A stretch of 64,000 nt of DNA from Nonomuraea cavernae (GTDB lineage: Bacteria > Actinomycetota > Actinomycetes > Streptosporangiales > Streptosporangiaceae). This document shows, piece after piece, positions 60,656-64,000 of this stretch. A program made the translations under genes and the position numbers. Numbering within the stretch: position 1 is the first letter of the stretch; every line of letters begins with the position of its first letter. The stretch is taken from contig NZ_BMNH01000033.1 of assembly GCF_014646355.1 (NCBI RefSeq), positions 1 to 64,000 on the forward strand. The letters are read 5' to 3'. The notes under the pieces are model-generated. The model was not told the DNA's origin and did no database searches. It saw only the letters and a program-made list of their open reading frames with translations.

Positions 60656-61483
60656 TCAGTGTGTGGTGAGGACGGGGGTGCCGTGGTCGGCGCAGACGGC
60701 CGTGGCCGGCGTCCCCGTGGTGAGTGTCGTGGCGCCCGGTGTCCCGGAGCCGTCCGGGAGCACGTCGAGCAGTACGGGCCTGCGCCGCCGCAGCGCCGTG
60801 ACGGCCCACGCCCTCCCGGCCGGGCGGGCGTGGAAGCGCCGCCAGAGCAGGTGGGCCCGGCCGCAAGCCGGGTGGGTGGCCGCGAAGTAACCGAGGTGCG
60901 GGTCGTACAGGACCCCCGGGCGAGGGTCCTGTACGGCGCTCGCGGCGGTCATGCGTTCGACGGCGTGCGCCCGGACGTCGTCGAGCTCGGGTCCGAGCGC
61001 CTCCAGCGCGGCCCGCTCGCCCACCACGATCACCTGCCCGGCCTGGGCCGGAGCCCCGAGCAGGGCGAGCGCGGCGGCGTTCAGCGCGCGGCGGCGGTCC
61101 TCGTCGACGACGTCGGCGCCCGGCGCGAGCAGCGCGCCGTACCGAGGGCCGCGCGGCCCGAGCGCCCGCCGGTCCAGCACCGCGGCGCGCACCTCGGCCA
61201 CGGGCGTCCGGCGCGACGCGCCCGCCAGGGCGAGCGCGTCGCGCAGGTCACGCCCGTCGCCGATCCACAACGAGGGCTCCCTGGACGGGTCGAAGGGCCG
61301 GGCGAACGGGCACAGGCGGTGGAGCTGGCCGCTCAGGGCGGCTGACGGGGTCGGCTCCGGCTCCGCCAGGGCCCGGCCCGCCGCCACCCACTGGTCCCGG
61401 TAGAACGGCACCCGCCGGAAGGCCGACGCGACGACCTCACGGTAGGCCCGTTCCCAGCGCGCCGCCGAGAACCTAACCGGCAT
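60656..61483 (-). CDS. Short PaaK/CapK-like N-terminal domain protein
   Basis: A 275-residue protein. The N-terminus RWERAYREVVASAFRRVPFYRDQWV has the hallmark VPFYR of phenylacetate-CoA ligase/CapK adenylating enzymes, but the usual AMP-binding motifs (SSGTTG, YGxTE) are not visible and the length is about half that of PaaK (430). It may be a degenerate or specialised adenylation-like protein. Start ATG 61483, overlapping the ATP-grasp stop by 11 bases. Confidence 0.7.
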   Translation of the reverse strand: MPVRFSAARWERAYREVVASAFRRVPFYRDQWVAAGRALAEPEPTPSAALSGQLHRLCPFARPFDPSREPSLWIGDGRDLRDALALAGASRRTPVAEVRAAVLDRRALGPRGPRYGALLAPGADVVDEDRRRALNAAALALLGAPAQAGQVIVVGERAALEALGPELDDVRAHAVERMTAASAVQDPRPGVLYDPHLGYFAATHPACGRAHLLWRRFHARPAGRAWAVTALRRRRPVLLDVLPDGSGTPGATTLTTGTPATAVCADHGTPVLTTH

Positions 61484-62657
61484 CGACGCCGACCCGCACC
61501 AGGTCCTCGACGGCCGCCAGCACTCCGGCGACCTCGCCGGCCGAGGTCCCCGAGGCGAGCACGTAGCCCAGCTTCGCCCGGCACTCGGTGAGGGGCGCGA
61601 CCCGCTCGCCCGGTGAGACGGTGACCAGCACGTCGGCCACCCCGGGCAGGTCGAGCGCCGCCCGCACGCCGTCCAGCGCGACGAGCGTGCCCGCCCGGTC
61701 GGCGCGCAGCATCCTGACCGAGGCGTGCCGGGCCGGACCGGGCGTGAGCTCGGGCCGCTCGCCGATGGCCAGCAGCACGGCCGCGGCCACGGTGTCGACC
61801 CCGTACATCAGGCCGAGCGCCTCGCCCATGCCGTTGCCGCCGATCCGCGCGCCCATCTCGATCAGCACCACGCCGTCGCCCGTGACGAACAGGTCGAGGT
61901 TCAGCGGGCCGTCGGTGTAGCCGACCTCGGCGCAGACGAGTTCGAGCTGGCGGATGACCTCCGCCGTCAGCTCCGGGTCGCGCGGGGCCATGTCGTGGCC
62001 GATCGCCACGACGTGGGGAGGCGCCACCACCCGGTCGCTCAGCCCCAGCAGGGCCACCCGGCCGTCCTGGAGGAACGCCTCTCCGCACAGGTCCCGGCCG
62101 ACGACCAGTTCCTCGGCGATCACCGTGGCGGTGGGCGAGACGGCGGCCGCGGCCTGGACCGCGGCGGCCAGCTCCGGGGCGGCGGCGCACACCGTGATGC
62201 CCCGCGAGCTGCCGGAGTCCACCGGCTTGACGATGACGGGGAAGTCCAGCCGTACGGCCTCGCGCAGGACGTCGACGGCGGGGCCGCCGACGTGGGCGGG
62301 CCCGGCCATGCCGAGCCGGGCGCAGACCTCGCGGAAGTACGCCTTGTCCGTCGAGGCCCGCAGCGCGGCGGGCGGCAGCCCGCCGGGCAGCCCGAGGCGG
62401 CCGGCCACCGCGGCCAGGGCGGGCAGGTTGACGTCCGACCCCGGGGCGAGCAGTCCCAGCACGCCGTCCAGCTCGCGCAGGGCGGCGGTGACCGCGTCCA
62501 CGTCGCGGGTGCTCACGTGCAGGAACTCGTCGGCCTCGGGCACCGCGGGAGCGTCGGCGCGCATGTCGACGCAGACGGTGGTCAGCCCGAGTCGCCGGGC
62601 GGCTCGGAAGGCGCTGATCGCGCCGTCCGAGCCGCCCAGGATGACCAGTCGTTTCAC
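61473..62657 (-). CDS. ATP-grasp domain ligase
   Basis: A 394-residue ATP-grasp enzyme. The N-terminal Rossmann-like domain is KRLVILGGSDGAISAFRAA; ATP-binding Lys in FPVIVKPVDSGSSRG and Mg ligands in VVLIEMGARIGGNGMGEAL are intact. It joins a carboxylate to an amine or other nucleophile with ATP; in natural-product clusters such enzymes make peptide or amide bonds. Start GTG 62657, four-base overlap with the epimerase stop (GTGA). Confidence 0.9.
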   Translation of the reverse strand: MKRLVILGGSDGAISAFRAARRLGLTTVCVDMRADAPAVPEADEFLHVSTRDVDAVTAALRELDGVLGLLAPGSDVNLPALAAVAGRLGLPGGLPPAALRASTDKAYFREVCARLGMAGPAHVGGPAVDVLREAVRLDFPVIVKPVDSGSSRGITVCAAAPELAAAVQAAAAVSPTATVIAEELVVGRDLCGEAFLQDGRVALLGLSDRVVAPPHVVAIGHDMAPRDPELTAEVIRQLELVCAEVGYTDGPLNLDLFVTGDGVVLIEMGARIGGNGMGEALGLMYGVDTVAAAVLLAIGERPELTPGPARHASVRMLRADRAGTLVALDGVRAALDLPGVADVLVTVSPGERVAPLTECRAKLGYVLASGTSAGEVAGVLAAVEDLVRVGVDAG

Positions 62658-63604
62658 GTGCCGGCCGCCGGCTCCGGGGAGTTCCAGTGGGTGCCGTGGG
62701 ACTTGACGAACCAGTCCACGGTCCGGGCCATGCCGTCTTCGAGCGAGACGAGCGAGCTCGGCTCGATGCCCACCGACCGCAGGGTGTCGGTCCGGGCGGT
62801 GACGGCCGTGTCGGGCGTCTCGCCGGGGCGCATCGGCAGGTCGGCGATGGGCACCCGCTCGTAGCCGCGCTCCACGCACAGGTCGATGATGAGCTCGGCT
62901 ACCTCGCGGATGGTGGAGGAGGTGGTCGGGCCGACCTCGACGACGTGGTCGAGCACCGTGCCCGCCGCGGCCGTCTCGAGGGAGGACACCAGCGCGCGGG
63001 CCACGTCGCCGACCCACACCATGTCCGAGACCTGGGTGCCGCCGCCGTACAGCTCGACCGGCATCCCGCTCAGCGCGCGGCAGATCACCGCCGGGGTGAT
63101 CTTGCGGACCTTGCCGGAGGCGAAGGGCGGCGCCGCCTGCTGGCGGGGACCGTAGGCGTTGACGACCCGCACGTTGTTCACCCGGGTGCCGCGGTGGGCG
63201 TTGAACATGCGGACGAAGCGCTCGACGGCGGTCTTGGAGATGGAGTAGCTGTTGTCCATCCAGTGGTTGCCCACGCAGATGTAGACCCCTGGCAGGTCGT
63301 ACTGGGCGACGGCCTCCAGGAAGTTGAGGCCGCCCACCAGGTTGGTCTCGGCGGCGGGGCGGGGGTTGGTGATGGTCTCCTGGGTGCCGAGGACGGCGGC
63401 CAGGTGGATGATCGCGTCGCAGTGCGCGGCCAGCTCGGTCATGGCGGTGGCGTCGCGGATGTCGCCCCGCATGACTTCCCAGGGGAGGTCGCGGTCCGCG
63501 CGTCCCCGGTGATCGAACACGAGCGGAACGTGGCCGCGGTCCGCGAGTTCTTCGCAGACGTAGCGACCGATGAACCCGTTTCCGCCGGTAACTCCGACCT
63601 TCAT
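62654..63604 (-). CDS. NAD-dependent epimerase/dehydratase (extended SDR)
   Basis: A 316-residue sugar-nucleotide epimerase-like protein: TGGNGFIGRYV NAD loop, IIHLAAVLG, catalytic Tyr-x3-Lys in NSYSISKTAVERF, and RVVNAYGPRQQ. It would act on an NDP-sugar (epimerisation or dehydration). ATG 63604 has AAGAGGTGG upstream. It is the first gene of a four-gene minus operon and divergent from the truncated gene at 63752. Confidence 0.9.
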   Translation of the reverse strand: MKVGVTGGNGFIGRYVCEELADRGHVPLVFDHRGRADRDLPWEVMRGDIRDATAMTELAAHCDAIIHLAAVLGTQETITNPRPAAETNLVGGLNFLEAVAQYDLPGVYICVGNHWMDNSYSISKTAVERFVRMFNAHRGTRVNNVRVVNAYGPRQQAAPPFASGKVRKITPAVICRALSGMPVELYGGGTQVSDMVWVGDVARALVSSLETAAAGTVLDHVVEVGPTTSSTIREVAELIIDLCVERGYERVPIADLPMRPGETPDTAVTARTDTLRSVGIEPSSLVSLEDGMARTVDWFVKSHGTHWNSPEPAAGT

Positions 63605-63751
63605 GCCACCTCTTGAGTGTGAGAGCCGTGAAAAGTGAGCCGTCCTCGGATGAGGCACGATATTGATCACAGCAGAAGTATTCTGTGAAGATCGTCATCG
63701 ATTGATGGTTTGTGTCCATGTTGTGATGATTTCGCCGTGGGGGATTGCCGA

Positions 63752-64000
63752 GTGGAACTGTCCGTGCTGGATCCGTGCCGCGATCCCGAGCCGCCCGGCT
63801 GGGAGGACTTCCGTGAGACCGAGGGCCTGACCGCCATCTGGTCCTACGACGTCCTCGCCGCCTCCTCCGAAGGCTCATGGGAGCGACCCCTGCTGACCGT
63901 GTTCCGGGACGATGAGCGGATCGTCGGCGCGGTCGGCGCCGTCTACGTCGGGCTGCGCCGGCCGAGGGCCGATCGCCCCCCGCGCCCGCGCCGGGAGCCG
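63752..64000 (+). CDS. Truncated gene, possible acyltransferase (GNAT/FemAB-like)
   Basis: The first 83 residues of a gene cut by the window end: ELSVLDPCRDPEPPGWEDF, EGLTAIWSYDVLAASS, LLTVFRDDERIVGAVGAVYV. The pattern of a DDERIVGAV beta-hairpin after an N-terminal aromatic stretch resembles N-acyltransferases of the GNAT or FemAB type. GTG 63752 has GGGGGA (63739-63744); GTG 63737 is an alternative. Divergent from the epimerase operon; could be part of the same cluster. Too little is visible for certainty. Confidence 0.6.
   Translation, partial: MELSVLDPCRDPEPPGWEDFRETEGLTAIWSYDVLAASSEGSWERPLLTVFRDDERIVGAVGAVYVGLRRPRADRPPRPRREP

Overview
The window is about 70% GC or higher, with GTG/TTG starts, tight four-base stop/start overlaps and an actinobacterial gene set (mce operon, Mas protein, LprG/P55 pair, xerD-parA-scpA-scpB-rluB order, GlxA-type regulator, translational T-box). 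It looks like chromosomal DNA of a filamentous actinomycete. Gene order and protein style suggest Streptosporangiales (Nonomuraea-like), but that placement is an inference.

Layout. 1-1983: gene-poor, decayed region with a perfect 104-base inverted repeat, a 27-base inverted repeat, a 26-base tandem repeat and two coding remnants. 1984-11390: mixed metabolic genes, namely a zinc-ribbon protein, a Uma2 nuclease, an SDR dehydrogenase, a choline-kinase-like protein with a DUF4126 membrane protein, a flavin/GcvT demethylase-like oxidoreductase, a GntR regulator, a nitronate monooxygenase and a hexapeptide acyltransferase. 11500-25039: a long + strand housekeeping block, namely pyrG, ADP-ribose pyrophosphatase, xerD, parA, scpA, scpB, a 23S pseudouridine synthase with a very long RGG-like N-terminus, aroH, prephenate dehydrogenase, cmk, der, then a T-box leader with an Asp (GAC) specifier and an archaeal-type aspartyl-tRNA synthetase. 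25148-27891 (minus): an LprG/P55-type lipid-export pair and a MarR regulator. 27900-28230: relics of IS200/IS605-type (TnpB) ends. 28367-38246 (minus): a full mce lipid-import operon (two YrbE permeases, six MCE proteins, Mas) with a 4'-phosphopantetheinyl transferase and a 58-residue membrane protein at its end. 38452-53441: an aminopeptidase P, a CBS protein, a cyclase plus ThDP enzyme, the dihydroxyacetone kinase set dhaKLM, an acyltransferase, a Ser/Thr kinase, an MFS exporter with its ArsR-like regulator, a SagB-type oxidoreductase, a PAS-PP2C phosphatase, a GlxA regulator and a membrane protein. 53485-59924: a general-stress-type promoter, a GH65 phosphorylase with a beta-phosphoglucomutase-like HAD enzyme, a VOC protein, an ArsR-type regulator and a secreted nuclease-fold protein. 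59964-64000: a minus-strand operon (sugar epimerase, ATP-grasp ligase, PaaK-like N-terminal protein, membrane protein) opposite a truncated acyltransferase-like gene; this may be the edge of an uncharacterised biosynthetic cluster.

Working together. MCE/YrbE import and LprG/P55 export sit side by side and suggest a lipid-trafficking neighbourhood. GH65 plus HAD would convert an alpha-glucoside to beta-glucose-1-phosphate and then glucose-6-phosphate, probably under stress-sigma control. The GntR/HutC regulator and a GTNTANAC palindrome between the divergent choline-kinase-like and flavin/GcvT genes suggest coordinated methylamine or choline-derivative metabolism. The T-box ties the second AspRS to the charging state of tRNA-Asp. 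No tRNA, rRNA or CRISPR array was seen.
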